Shown here one piece after another: positions 25,036-33,578 of a DNA stretch of 64,000 nucleotides. Where the stretch lies: positions 248,001-312,000 of the forward strand of contig MEFY01000001.1 of the NCBI GenBank assembly GCA_001725325.1, in the 5' to 3' direction. Within the stretch, counting starts at the first letter, position 1; the number at the start of each line of letters is the position of its first letter. The notes under the pieces were generated by a model that worked only from the letters and a program-made list of their open reading frames with translations, was not told the DNA's origin and did no database searches. This DNA is from Leifsonia sp. SCN 70-46. GTDB lineage: Bacteria > Actinomycetota > Actinomycetes > Actinomycetales > Microbacteriaceae. The position numbers and the translations under genes were made by a program.

Positions 25036-25899
25036 GTGATCAACGAGGAGGCCCGACGGCCGAGCGATATCGAGCTCGACCGCCGGGCCTTCCGACGTCG
25101 TCAGGGGCTCCGCTCCGTCGGCATCAGCCTGCTGAGCACGCTCGTGCTCGCGGTGGCGGCGTGGCTGTTCCTCATCAACACCCCGGGCTGGGCGGTCGTC
25201 CAGCAGAAGTTCTTCAACCCGGAGATCGCCCTCGCGGCGCTCCCCCGCGTGTGGGACGGCTTCCTGCTCAACCTGCGCGTTCTCTTCTTCGCCGTCATCG
25301 GCGTCCTCGTCGTGAGTGTCGTCGTGTCGGGCATCCGCACGCTGCGCGGTCCCGTGTTCTTCCCCCTGCGCGCCCTCGCGTCGGCGTACACCGACCTGTT
25401 CCGCGGCACGCCCCTCATCATCACGCTGTTCATCGTCGGGTTCGGCATCCCCGGGCTCATCGGGTCCACCGGGCCGCGCATCCCGTCCGAGGTGCTCGGC
25501 ACGATCGCGCTCGTGCTCACGTACGGCGCCTACGTCTCCGAGGTGTTCCGCGCGGGCATCGAGGCAGTGCACCCGTCGCAGCGCCTCGCGGCCCGCTCGC
25601 TCGGCCTCTCGCACGGGGCGTCGATGCGGCGCATCATCCTGCCCCAGGCCGTGCGCAAGGTCACGCCCGCGCTCATGAACGACTTCGTCGCCATGCAGAA
25701 GGATGTCGGGCTCATCTCGGTGCTCGGTGCCGTCGACGCCGTGCGCGGGGCCCAGATCGAGACGGCGCACTTCTTCAACTACACGCCGTACGTCGTCGCG
25801 GGGCTGCTCTTCGTCATCCTCGCGCTGCCCATGATCCGCTTCACCGACTGGTACACCGCCCGCCTGCGCGCGCGCGAGCAGATCGGCGGGATCGTATGA
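25036..25899 (+). CDS. Amino acid ABC transporter permease (HisM/GlnP type)
   Basis: A 287-residue permease with a cytoplasmic N-terminal stretch and about five helices. The DLFRGTPLIITLFIVGFGIP segment and the EAA loop (ARSLGLSHGASMRRIILPQA) define the polar amino acid uptake family. It forms the membrane channel for the binding protein upstream. GTG at 25036 is the first start after that gene. It overlaps the ATPase gene by 4 nt (ATGA). Confidence 0.92.
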   Translation: MINEEARRPSDIELDRRAFRRRQGLRSVGISLLSTLVLAVAAWLFLINTPGWAVVQQKFFNPEIALAALPRVWDGFLLNLRVLFFAVIGVLVVSVVVSGIRTLRGPVFFPLRALASAYTDLFRGTPLIITLFIVGFGIPGLIGSTGPRIPSEVLGTIALVLTYGAYVSEVFRAGIEAVHPSQRLAARSLGLSHGASMRRIILPQAVRKVTPALMNDFVAMQKDVGLISVLGAVDAVRGAQIETAHFFNYTPYVVAGLLFVILALPMIRFTDWYTARLRAREQIGGIV

Positions 25900-26630
25900 C
25901 CGAGGTGCTGCGGGTCGAGAACATCTGGAAGGCCTACGGGGACCGGCCCGTGCTGCGCGGCATCGACCTGGCCGTCGACTCGCACGAGGTCGTCGCGCTC
26001 ATCGGGGCGAGCGGGTCGGGCAAGTCGACGCTCCTGCGCACGATCAACCTGCTCGAGCGGATCGACGACGGGCAGATCTGGCTCGCGGGCACGGACATCT
26101 CGACGCCCACGACGAAGGCCGACGCCGTGCGCGCGCGCATCGGCGTCGTCTTCCAGCACTACAACCTGTTCCCGCACCTCTCCGTGCTCGACAACGTGAC
26201 CCTCGCGTCGCGCTTCGTGCTCAAGGTGCCGCGCGCGCAGGCCGAGGCGCACGGCCTCGAGCTGCTCGGGCGCATCGGCCTCGCCGACCAGGCGCGGTCG
26301 TTCCCCGACCGGCTCTCGGGCGGACAGCAGCAGCGCGCCGCGATCGTGCGGGCCGTCGCGACGAACCCCGAGCTGCTGCTGCTCGACGAGATCACGAGCG
26401 CCCTCGACCCCGAGCTCGTGGGCGAGGTGCTCGACCTGGTGCGCGAGCTCAAGGACGAGGGGACGACGATCGTCATGGCGACCCACGAGATGGCGTTCGC
26501 ACGCGACATCGCCGACCGCGTGGTCTTCCTCGACGAGGGCAGGATCGTCGAGCAGGGCGCTCCCGCGCAGGTGTTCGGCTCGCCCGCGCAGCCGCGCACG
26601 CGCGAGTTCCTGTCGCGCTTCCTGGGCTAG
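25896..26630 (+). CDS. Amino acid ABC transporter ATP-binding protein
   Basis: A 244-residue ATPase with Walker [11 protein letters not shown] loop VFQHYNLFPHL, signature LSGGQQQR, Walker B LLLLDEITSALD and a switch His in MATHEMAF. It energises uptake by the two genes just upstream. Note DEITSALD where DEPTSALD is usual, a conservative change seen in some members. Its stop TAG shares bases with the stop of the convergent nnrD-like gene (CTAG). Confidence 0.94.
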   Translation: MTEVLRVENIWKAYGDRPVLRGIDLAVDSHEVVALIGASGSGKSTLLRTINLLERIDDGQIWLAGTDISTPTTKADAVRARIGVVFQHYNLFPHLSVLDNVTLASRFVLKVPRAQAEAHGLELLGRIGLADQARSFPDRLSGGQQQRAAIVRAVATNPELLLLDEITSALDPELVGEVLDLVRELKDEGTTIVMATHEMAFARDIADRVVFLDEGRIVEQGAPAQVFGSPAQPRTREFLSRFLG

Positions 26631-27427
26631 GCCAGCAGGGCCGCGATCGTCGCGGGCAACGCGTGCGCGAGCCCGAGGATCGTGAGCGGTCCGCCGCCCG
26701 AGGCGCGCCCCGCCGCGAGTCCGTGCAGCACGGCCGCGGTCGCCGCGAGCCGCGCGAGCTCCTGCGGGTCGGCCGCGACCTGCTCCGAGTGCGTCGCGAC
26801 GAGTGCCCCGAGGATGCCCGCGAGCGCGTCCCCCGCCCCGGCGGTCGCGAGCCACGTGGGGGCGACGGACGCGGACAGCAGGATGCCCGGCCCCGCCGCG
26901 TACGTCGTGTGGCCCTTGAGCAGCACCGTCACCCCGAGGTCGTCGGCCGCGCGGCGCGCGTGGCCGGCCGGATCCTCGGCGACGGTCGCGCGCGGGGCGC
27001 CGAGCAGGCGCGCGAGCTCGCCGTGGTGCGGAGTGAGCACGACGGGTGCCGACGCCCTGTCGTGCAGGTCGAGCGCTCCGCCGTCGAGCACGGCGGGCAC
27101 GCCCTGCGCGAGCGCGCGCACGAGGGGCTCGGGGTCGCGCTCGACGTGGTCCATGCCGGAGCCGAGCAGCCACGCCTGGACGCGGCCGTCGGCGGTCACG
27201 GCCTCGGGGCGGCGCTGCAGCACGAGCTCCTTCGCCCCGCCCGTGTAGCGGATCATCCCCACACCCGTGTGGGCTGCGGCCTCGACCCCGAGCACGGCCG
27301 CGCCCGGGTACATCGCCGAACCCGTGATGACGCCGAGCACGCCCCTGCTGTACTTGTCGTCGTCGCGCCCGGGCACGGCGATGCGCGTCGCGGCGTCGGA
27401 CGGGGTCCACTCGGTGCTGGGGCTCAC
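26627..27427 (-). CDS. nnrD: ADP-dependent NAD(P)H-hydrate dehydratase
   Basis: A 266-residue ribokinase-like enzyme of the YjeF C-terminal type, without the epimerase half found in fused NnrDE proteins. KYSRGVLGVITGSAMYPGAA starts the domain, KGHTTY and TAGAGDALAG follow, with catalytic Asp200. It uses ADP to dehydrate damaged NAD(P)H hydrates. GTG at 27427 is chosen over 27436 because TATCGT ends 7 nt before it and the upstream codon overlaps the box. The gene converges exactly on the amino acid ATPase. Confidence 0.85.
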   Translation of the reverse strand: MSPSTEWTPSDAATRIAVPGRDDDKYSRGVLGVITGSAMYPGAAVLGVEAAAHTGVGMIRYTGGAKELVLQRRPEAVTADGRVQAWLLGSGMDHVERDPEPLVRALAQGVPAVLDGGALDLHDRASAPVVLTPHHGELARLLGAPRATVAEDPAGHARRAADDLGVTVLLKGHTTYAAGPGILLSASVAPTWLATAGAGDALAGILGALVATHSEQVAADPQELARLAATAAVLHGLAAGRASGGGPLTILGLAHALPATIAALLA

Positions 27428-27434
27428 GAGACTC

Positions 27435-27444
27435 ACGATAGTTT
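27435..27444. promoter_or_regulatory. Overlapping divergent leaderless -10 boxes
   Basis: TATCGT on the minus strand (27440-27435) lies 7 nt before GTG 27427. TAGTTT on the plus strand (27439-27444) lies 6 nt before GTG 27451. The two boxes share two base pairs, so only one polymerase could occupy the site at a time. Confidence 0.55.
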
Positions 27445-27450
27445 GGGCTC

Positions 27451-28071
27451 GTGGCTATCAGCATCCCCGGTCGTGTCGTCGTGTTCGACTACGGGGAGGT
27501 GATCTCGCGGTCGCCGAGCGATCCCGACCGCGCTGCCCTCGTCGCCATCGCGGGGGTGACCGACGAGGACAGGTTCTGGGAGGTCTACTGGGCCCACCGC
27601 GACGGGCTCGACCAGGGGTCGACGAGCATCGTCGACTACTGGGCCCTCGTGGCCGCCGACCTCGGCACGACGTGGCGCGCCTCGACGGTGCACGCGCTGT
27701 GGATCGCCGACTTCCGCGGGTGGTGGAGCCTCGAGCCCGCGACGCTCGACCTCATCGAGGAGCTGCACGAGGGCGGCACGCGCGTCGTGCTGCTGTCGAA
27801 CGCGGGCTTCGACTTCGCCGACCCGTTCCGCCGCTCCCCCATGGCGCAGTTCTTCGAGCGCATGTTCGTGAGCGCGGAGATGGACGCGATCAAGCCCGAT
27901 CCGGGCATCTACGAGGAGGTGGCCGCCGAGCTGGGCATCCCCCTCGAGGCCATGGTCTTCATCGACAACAAGTCGGCCAACACGGACGCGGCGGCGGCGC
28001 TCGGCGTCACCACCCACCACTTCACGGGCACGGACGGCCTCGACGCCTTCCTGCGCTCGCTCGAGCCGTGA
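27451..28071 (+). CDS. HAD family hydrolase, YihX-like
   Basis: A 206-residue haloacid-dehalogenase-like phosphatase. The first motif is VVVFDYGEV with nucleophile Asp13, where the usual second Asp is Gly; motif II is LLSNAG, motif III the Lys in IKPDPGIYE, motif IV VFIDNKSAN. The altered DxD resembles the YihX (FDIGNV) group, which acts on sugar phosphates. GTG at 27451 follows TAGTTT by 6 nt. It overlaps the old yellow enzyme gene by 4 nt, but no shared pathway is evident. Confidence 0.83.
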   Translation: MAISIPGRVVVFDYGEVISRSPSDPDRAALVAIAGVTDEDRFWEVYWAHRDGLDQGSTSIVDYWALVAADLGTTWRASTVHALWIADFRGWWSLEPATLDLIEELHEGGTRVVLLSNAGFDFADPFRRSPMAQFFERMFVSAEMDAIKPDPGIYEEVAAELGIPLEAMVFIDNKSANTDAAAALGVTTHHFTGTDGLDAFLRSLEP

Positions 28072-29153
28072 GCGCGCTCTTCACGCCGCTCGCGCTGCGC
28101 GGCACGACGTTCCGCAACCGGCTGTGGCTCGCGCCGCTGTGCCAGTACTCGGTCGAGGAGCGCGACGGCGTGCCCACCGACTGGCACCTCGCGCACCTGG
28201 GCTCGTTCGCGATCGGCGGCGTGGGCCTCGTCATGACCGAGGCGACGGCCGTGAGCCCCGAGGGCCGCATCAGCCCCGAGGACACGGGCATCTGGAACGA
28301 CGAGCAGGTCGCCGCCTGGTCGCGCATCACGGCGTTCGTGCGCGCGCAGGGCGCCGTCGCGGGCATCCAGCTCGCCCACGCGGGGCGCAAGGCGTCGACC
28401 TGGCGGCACTTCGACCCGCGCTTCGGCGCCTCGGTGCCTGCCGACGACGGCGGCTGGCCGACCGTCGCGCCGTCGGCCGTCGCGTTCCCCGGCTACGCCG
28501 AGCCGCGCGCGCTGCACGCCGACGAGCTGGCGGGCGTCGCCGCCGACTTCGCCGCGGGCGCCCTGCGCGCCCTCGCGGCGGGCTTCCAGCTGCTCGAGAT
28601 CCATGCCGCGCACGGCTACCTGCTGCACCAGTTCCTCTCCCCGCTCTCCAACCTGCGCGACGACGAGTACGGCGGCAGCCTCGAGAACCGGGCGCGGCTG
28701 CTGCTCGAGGTCGTGCGCGCCGTGCGCGCGGCCGTGGGCGAGCACGTCCCGCTGCTCGTGCGGCTCTCCGCCACCGACTGGGCCGAGGGCGGCGTCGACC
28801 AGGAGCAGGTCGCCGCGGTCGCCGGCTGGGCCCGCGACGCGGGTGCCGACCTCTTCGACATCTCGACGGGCGGACTCGTGGGCGGCGTGCGGATCCCGCT
28901 CGGCCCCGGCTACCAGGTGCCCTTCGCCGAGTTCGTGCACGAGACCGCGGACGCGCCCGTGAGCGCGGTCGGGCTCATCACGACGGCGCAGCAGGCCGAG
29001 GATGTTGTCGCCTCCGGCCGCGCGGACGCCGTCATGATGGGCCGGGAGCTCATGCGCGACCCGCACTTCGTGTGGCGGGCGGCCGCGGAGCTGGGAGTGG
29101 ATATCGACTACTACCCGCCCCAGTACCTACGCTCGCGCTATGCCCTCCGGTAG
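28068..29153 (+). CDS. NADH:flavin oxidoreductase, old yellow enzyme (YqjM-like)
   Basis: A 361-residue FMN enzyme of the OYE family. LAPLCQYS places Cys25 and Tyr27 like the YqjM Cys26/Tyr28 pair that tunes FMN. The substrate-binding histidines are in EIHAAHGYLLHQFLSPLSN. The C-terminal MMGRELMRDP binds FMN phosphate. These enzymes reduce activated alkenes with NAD(P)H, often in detoxification. GTG at 28068 overlaps the HAD stop, and the 3' end overlaps the EamA gene by 14 bp. Confidence 0.92.
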   Translation: MSALFTPLALRGTTFRNRLWLAPLCQYSVEERDGVPTDWHLAHLGSFAIGGVGLVMTEATAVSPEGRISPEDTGIWNDEQVAAWSRITAFVRAQGAVAGIQLAHAGRKASTWRHFDPRFGASVPADDGGWPTVAPSAVAFPGYAEPRALHADELAGVAADFAAGALRALAAGFQLLEIHAAHGYLLHQFLSPLSNLRDDEYGGSLENRARLLLEVVRAVRAAVGEHVPLLVRLSATDWAEGGVDQEQVAAVAGWARDAGADLFDISTGGLVGGVRIPLGPGYQVPFAEFVHETADAPVSAVGLITTAQQAEDVVASGRADAVMMGRELMRDPHFVWRAAAELGVDIDYYPPQYLRSRYALR

Positions 29154-30036
29154 TCCCGCCCGCGGCCTCTTCTTCGGCTTCCTCGGCGTGCTCATCTTCT
29201 CGTTCACGCTCCCCATGACGCGCATCTCGGTGGCCGAGCTCGCGCCCCTCTTCATCAGCAACGGCCGCGCCGTCGTCGCGGGCGCCCTCGCGATCGCCGT
29301 GCTCGCATTCGCGCGGCAGCGCTTCCCCCGCGGCAGGCAGTGGCTGCGTCTCGCAGTCGTCGCGGGAGGCGTGATCTTCGGATTCCCGCTCTTCACGTCT
29401 TTCGCCCTGCAGACCGTGCCCTCCGCCCACGGCGCCGTCGTCATCGGCCTGCTCCCCGCGGCGACCGCCGTGGCCGCCGTCATCCGCGGCAAGGAGCGCC
29501 CGTCGCTCACCTTCTGGCTCGCGAGCGGGGCGGGCGTGCTCTCCGTCGTCGCCTTCGTCGCGATCGCGGGCGGCGGGCTCGAGGGCCTGCGCCCCGGCGA
29601 CCTCCTCCTGCTCGGCGCCGTCGTCACGGCGGCGATCGGCTACGCGGAGGGAGCCCTGCTCGCGCGCGAGATCGGGTCGTGGCAGACCATCTGCTGGGCG
29701 CTCGTGCTCGCCCTGCCCGTGACCGTCGCTATCACGGCCGTGCTCGTCGCGCCGGGCTGGCCGCAGGCGGGGGCACCCGCGTGGATCGGCTTCGGCTACA
29801 TGTCGCTGTTCAGCATGTTCCTCGGCTTCTTCGCGTGGTACCGCGGCCTCGCCATCGGTCCCATCGCGCGCGTGAGCCAGATCCAGCTCGTGCAGCCCGT
29901 GCTCACGATCGTGTGGTCGGCGCTGCTCGTCGGGGAGGCGCTCGACTGGACGGTGTGGGTGGGCGCCGTCGTCGTCATCCTCTTCGCCGCCCTCGCGGTG
30001 CGGGCGCGCGTGCGCGCGGCTAGGGCCGCCGCCTAG
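29140..30036 (+). CDS. EamA/DMT family transporter
   Basis: A 298-residue protein with two EamA repeats of about five helices each: GFLGVLIFSFTLPMTRISV in the first, and GYMSLFSMFLGFFAWYRGLA plus LVQPVLTIVWSALLVGEALD in the second. Members export metabolites such as amino acids; the substrate is unknown. It starts 6 nt after TACGCT inside the end of the old yellow enzyme gene, so it has its own leaderless promoter. Its end overlaps the convergent CBS gene by 17 bp. Confidence 0.88.
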   Translation: MPSGSPARGLFFGFLGVLIFSFTLPMTRISVAELAPLFISNGRAVVAGALAIAVLAFARQRFPRGRQWLRLAVVAGGVIFGFPLFTSFALQTVPSAHGAVVIGLLPAATAVAAVIRGKERPSLTFWLASGAGVLSVVAFVAIAGGGLEGLRPGDLLLLGAVVTAAIGYAEGALLAREIGSWQTICWALVLALPVTVAITAVLVAPGWPQAGAPAWIGFGYMSLFSMFLGFFAWYRGLAIGPIARVSQIQLVQPVLTIVWSALLVGEALDWTVWVGAVVVILFAALAVRARVRAARAAA

Positions 30037-31060
30037 TCGCGTCCTGCACCTCGCCCACGAGCTCCTCGATGATGTCCTCGAGGAAGAGCACCCCGCGCGT
30101 CGCGCCGTTCTCGTCGAACGCGCGGGCGACGTGCACGCCCGAGCGGCGCATCGTCGCGAGCGCGTCCTCGAGGTCGGTGCCGCGGAATATCGAGATGAGC
30201 TGGCGGATGCGCTTCGGCGGCACGGGCTCGTCGAACTCGTTCTCGTCGTCGAGGTCGATGACGTCCTTGAGGTGCAGGTAGCCGGTCGGCTCCCCCGCGT
30301 CGTCGACGAGGATGTACCGCGAGAAGCCGCGCTGGGCCACGGCCCGCTCGACGTCGGCGGGCGTCGCATCCTCGGGCAGGGTGACGAGCGAGCCCATACC
30401 GACCGCGACGTCGCGCACCTTCTTCGACGTGAACTCGAACGCCGCGGAGAGCGTGCCGCCCGCGTCGGTGAGCACGCCCTCGCGCGTCGACTGCGCGACG
30501 ATCGTCGCGACCTCGTCGAGCGTGAAGACGCTGTTCGCCTCGTTCTTGGGCGTCACGCGGAACAGCCGCAGCACGCCGTTGGCGATCGCGTTGAGCGCCC
30601 AGATGATCGGGTTGAACACACGCGCGACGAAGACGAGCGGCGGCGCGAGCAGCAGCACGGCGCGGTCGGGCAGCGAGAACGAGATGTTCTTGGGCACCAT
30701 CTCGCCGAGCACCACGTGCAGGAACGACACGAGCAGCAGCGTGATGATGAACGCGATGGTGCCGATGGCCTCCTCGGGCAGGCCCGTGAGGTGCAGCGGG
30801 ATCTCGAGCAGGTGGTGGATCGCCGGCTCCGACACGTTGAGGATGAGCAGCGACGCCACGGTGATGCCGAGCTGGCAGGCCGCGAGCATGAGCGTCGCGT
30901 GCTCCATCGCCCACAGCGCGGTCTTCGCCGCGCGCGAGCCCGCCTCGGCGCGCGGCTCGATCTGCGAGCGGCGCGCGGAGATGACGGCGAACTCGGCGCC
31001 GACGAAGAAGGCGTTGACGAGCAGCAGCACGAACAGCCAGACGATTCCCCAGACGTCCAT
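30020..31060 (-). CDS. CNNM/CBS-domain membrane protein (hemolysin C family), second of pair
   Basis: A 346-residue protein with an N-terminal CNNM (DUF21) domain of three or four helices (FFVGAEFAVISARRS, LGEMVPKNISFSLP) and two CBS modules after about residue 200 (LVTLPEDATPADV, GVLFLEDIIEELVGE). Related proteins move or sense Mg2+ or Co2+. It lacks the C-terminal CorC/HlyC domain found in its upstream partner. The ATG overlaps that partner's stop (ATGA read as TGATG), so the two are made together and may form a heteromer. Confidence 0.88.
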   Translation of the reverse strand: MDVWGIVWLFVLLLVNAFFVGAEFAVISARRSQIEPRAEAGSRAAKTALWAMEHATLMLAACQLGITVASLLILNVSEPAIHHLLEIPLHLTGLPEEAIGTIAFIITLLLVSFLHVVLGEMVPKNISFSLPDRAVLLLAPPLVFVARVFNPIIWALNAIANGVLRLFRVTPKNEANSVFTLDEVATIVAQSTREGVLTDAGGTLSAAFEFTSKKVRDVAVGMGSLVTLPEDATPADVERAVAQRGFSRYILVDDAGEPTGYLHLKDVIDLDDENEFDEPVPPKRIRQLISIFRGTDLEDALATMRRSGVHVARAFDENGATRGVLFLEDIIEELVGEVQDATRRRP

Positions 31061-32370
31061 CAGCCCTCACCCCCGGCCTCGACGACCACCGGTGTGTAGC
31101 GCACGCGGTCGATGCGGCGCCCGTCGAGGCGCTCGATGCGGAAGACCCCGCCCGGCACCTCGACCTGGTCGCCCACGACGGGGAGCCGGCCGAGCTCGCT
31201 CATGAGCCAGCCCGCGACGGTCTCGTACGGGCCCTCCTCGGGAACCGAGACGCCCGTGCGCTCGAGCAGCTCGTCGGGCCGCAGGATGCCGGGGAACGTG
31301 AACCACAGGCGCGAGCGCACGACGTCGGGCTTCGACCGATCGTGCTCGTCGGACACCTCGCCCACGAGCTCCTCGACGAGGTCCTCGAGGGTCGCGACGC
31401 CCGCCGTGCCGCCGTACTCGTCGAGAACCACGGCCATCTGGTAGCCGCGGCCGCGCAGCTCGGCGAGCAGGCCGTCGAGCTTCATGGTCTCGGGCACGCG
31501 CAGCGCCTCCGACTGCAGGGCGGAGACCGGCACCTCGGCACGGCGCTCGCGCGGCACGGCCACGGCCTGCTTGACGTGCACGATGCCCACGACGTCGTCG
31601 ATGCTGTCGTCGATGACGGGGAAGCGCGAGAACCCCGTGCGGCGCGCGAGGTCGATGACGTCCTGCGCGGCGTCCGTGCGGTCGACGCTCGCGACGCGGG
31701 GGCGGGGTGTCATGACATCCTGCGCGGTGTGGTCCGCGAAGGCGAGGGTGCGCGCGAGCAGCGTCGCCGTGTCGTTGTCGAGGCTGCCCTCGCTCGCGGA
31801 GCGGCGCACGAGCGACGTGAGCTCCTCGGCGGTGCGCGCGCCCGAGAGCTCCTCCTTGGGCTCGATGCCGAAGAGGCGCAGGATGCCGTTCGCCGAGTTG
31901 TTCAGGAGCGCGACGGCAGGGCGGAACACGGCGGTGAACACGACCTGGAAGGGCACGACGATCTTGCCGGTCGCGCGCGGGAGCGAGAGCGCGAGGTTCT
32001 TCGGCACGAGCTCGCCGATGATCATCGAGAGCAGGGTCGCGACGAGGATCGCGATGATCGTCGAGACGACGGACACCGCGGCCTTCGGCAGGAAGCCCGC
32101 GAAGAGCGGCGCGAGGAACGAGCTGAACGCCGGCTCGAGCGTGTAGCCCGTGAGCAGCGTCGTGATCGTGATGCCGAGCTGGGCGCTCGAGAGGTGCGTC
32201 GACGTGTGCTTGAGCGCGCCGATGACCATGCCGAGGCCGCGCTCGCCGCGCTCCTGGCGCACCTCGAGGTCTGAGCGGTCGAGGTTCACGAGCGCGAACT
32301 CGGACGCGACGAAGAAACCGGTACCTACGGTGAGCAGGAGGCCCACCCCGAGCATGATCAGCTCGTACAA
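31060..32370 (-). CDS. CNNM/CBS/CorC-domain membrane protein (hemolysin C family), first of pair
   Basis: A 436-residue protein: CNNM domain to about residue 190 (GTGFFVASEFALVNLDRSDL, IIGELVPKNLALSLP), CBS pair to about 345 (VMTPRPRVASVDR, GTAGVATLEDLVEELVGE) and a C-terminal CorC/HlyC domain (FTFPGILRPDELLERTG). A role in divalent cation handling is inferred from the family. The start is a TTG at 32370; an ATG lies five codons downstream at 32355. Upstream is the 217-bp divergent gap that contains the large palindrome. Confidence 0.88.
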   Translation of the reverse strand: MYELIMLGVGLLLTVGTGFFVASEFALVNLDRSDLEVRQERGERGLGMVIGALKHTSTHLSSAQLGITITTLLTGYTLEPAFSSFLAPLFAGFLPKAAVSVVSTIIAILVATLLSMIIGELVPKNLALSLPRATGKIVVPFQVVFTAVFRPAVALLNNSANGILRLFGIEPKEELSGARTAEELTSLVRRSASEGSLDNDTATLLARTLAFADHTAQDVMTPRPRVASVDRTDAAQDVIDLARRTGFSRFPVIDDSIDDVVGIVHVKQAVAVPRERRAEVPVSALQSEALRVPETMKLDGLLAELRGRGYQMAVVLDEYGGTAGVATLEDLVEELVGEVSDEHDRSKPDVVRSRLWFTFPGILRPDELLERTGVSVPEEGPYETVAGWLMSELGRLPVVGDQVEVPGGVFRIERLDGRRIDRVRYTPVVVEAGGEG

Positions 32371-32438
32371 GGATGGGCCTTACTGGGAGGGTCGTCCATT
32401 ATCTGAGCAAGTCTATAGGCGGCGGCGCCCGCAGCGCT

Positions 32439-32501
32439 GCGCGCCCGTTCCCGCATCCCGCGCTCGCTCCTAGCGACCGCGCGGTGCGGGAACGGGCGCG
32501 C
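32439..32501. repeat. 63-bp near-perfect palindrome in a divergent intergenic gap
   Basis: The outer arms of 17 bases (32439-32455 and 32485-32501; GCGCGCCCGTTCCCGCA and its exact complement) enclose an inner stem of 13 positions with two mismatches and one wobble. The loop is three bases, CCT at 32469-32471. As RNA or extruded DNA this gives about a 30-bp hairpin. It lies between start codons of divergent genes, so it is not at a normal terminator site. Confidence 0.85.
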
Positions 32502-32587
32502 GTCAACAACGATCTGCTGCGGATGCGCGTGCACAGGCAACCCTGGGCGAACCCCGCGCGCCGCCCGCACGGGGCACTCTGTCAGGC

Positions 32588-33523
32588 ATGCAGCCTCCGG
32601 CACCCCTCCACCTCACCTCCGAGCTGGCCCGAGTGGGCCTCGATCCCCGCGGATCGGACTTCGTGCGCGTGCGCCGAGGCGTCTACGCACCCCGCGGGGA
32701 CTGGGCGGATGAGGGTGGCCGCGGACTCCTGCGCATCCGCGCGGTGGATCTCGCCGCCGTGGAGCCCCCGCTCTTCTCTCACCGCTCCGCCGCGACGGTG
32801 TGGGGCCTGCCGTTCCTGCGAGCCGGTGCTCCCATCGCCGAGACGCTCGTCGCGCCGGCGCGGGGCGGCAGGTCGGGGCGCGGCATCGTGCGCCGCTGCG
32901 TCGATCTCGACGCCGTGTCCGAGTGCTTCGTGCAGGGCTTGCGTGTCACATCCCTCGAACGGACGCTCATCGATCTGGCCCGCACCCTGCCGTTCGCGTC
33001 CGCGGTCATGGCGTTCGACTTCGCGGTCAACGATGACGGTGGACGGCGGGCGCCCCTCACCACGATCGAGCTCGTCACAGCGGAGCTCGCGAGGCTGGAC
33101 ATCCGCCGCGGCCTCGCTCGGGTGATGCGGGCGATCGAGTTCGCGGACCCTCGCAGCGAGTCGCCGAACGAGTCCCTCAGCCGGGCGCGGATCTTCGAGC
33201 TCGGCTTCCCGTCGCCCGACCTCCAGGTAGAGATCGCCCACCACACCGGCGTCGTCGACCGGGTGGACATGTTGTGGCGGGAGCACGGACACATCGGCGA
33301 GTGCGACGGGCTCGCGAAGTATCGCGACCCGGCGCTCCGGGGCGGCAGGTCGCCCGAAGACGTGCTCGTCGACGAGAAGCGACGGGAGGACCGACTCCGC
33401 TCCCGCTACTCGCGGCTCACGCGGTGGGAATGGGGCGACGCGCTCGTTCCGACGCGGCTGCGGGACATCCTGCTCAACGCGGGGTTGCCGCTGCTCACGC
33501 GCGCACAGTTGCGCGCCCGCTAA
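32588..33523 (+). CDS. Orphan AbiEi-like protein with PD-(D/E)XK-type C-terminus
   Basis: A 311-residue protein of a lineage widespread in actinobacteria. The first 130 residues resemble the AbiEi antitoxin layout (VRVRRGVYAPR, LFSHRSAATVWGLP, VTSLERTLIDLAR). The C-terminal 120 residues look like a Vsr-type nuclease fold: Glu195 in SPNESLSR, Asp227 in VDRVDMLW, then ECDG (238-241) and Lys244. No AbiEii toxin partner is present, so it is not a normal type IV toxin-antitoxin pair. Function unknown; nuclease activity is a hypothesis. Palindromic elements lie on both sides. Confidence 0.7.
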   Translation: MQPPAPLHLTSELARVGLDPRGSDFVRVRRGVYAPRGDWADEGGRGLLRIRAVDLAAVEPPLFSHRSAATVWGLPFLRAGAPIAETLVAPARGGRSGRGIVRRCVDLDAVSECFVQGLRVTSLERTLIDLARTLPFASAVMAFDFAVNDDGGRRAPLTTIELVTAELARLDIRRGLARVMRAIEFADPRSESPNESLSRARIFELGFPSPDLQVEIAHHTGVVDRVDMLWREHGHIGECDGLAKYRDPALRGGRSPEDVLVDEKRREDRLRSRYSRLTRWEWGDALVPTRLRDILLNAGLPLLTRAQLRAR

Positions 33524-33560
33524 CGGAACGCGCGGCCGCTCCCTACGACCGCGCGACGCA
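33511..33560. repeat. Degenerate copy of the 32439 palindrome
   Basis: An ungapped comparison with 32439-32488 gives 36 matches of 50 by eye. The best blocks are GCGCGCCCG, CGCG..CGCT and CGACCGCGCG. It starts within the last codons of the AbiEi-like gene and no longer folds as well. Base composition is GC-rich, so part of the match may be chance. Confidence 0.4.
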
Positions 33561-33578
33561 CGAGCGACCGCGCAACGC

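Noticed and set aside
32439-32501. Terminator reading for the 63-bp palindrome
   Set aside because: Both neighbouring genes start, not end, at this gap, and there is no T-tract on either side.
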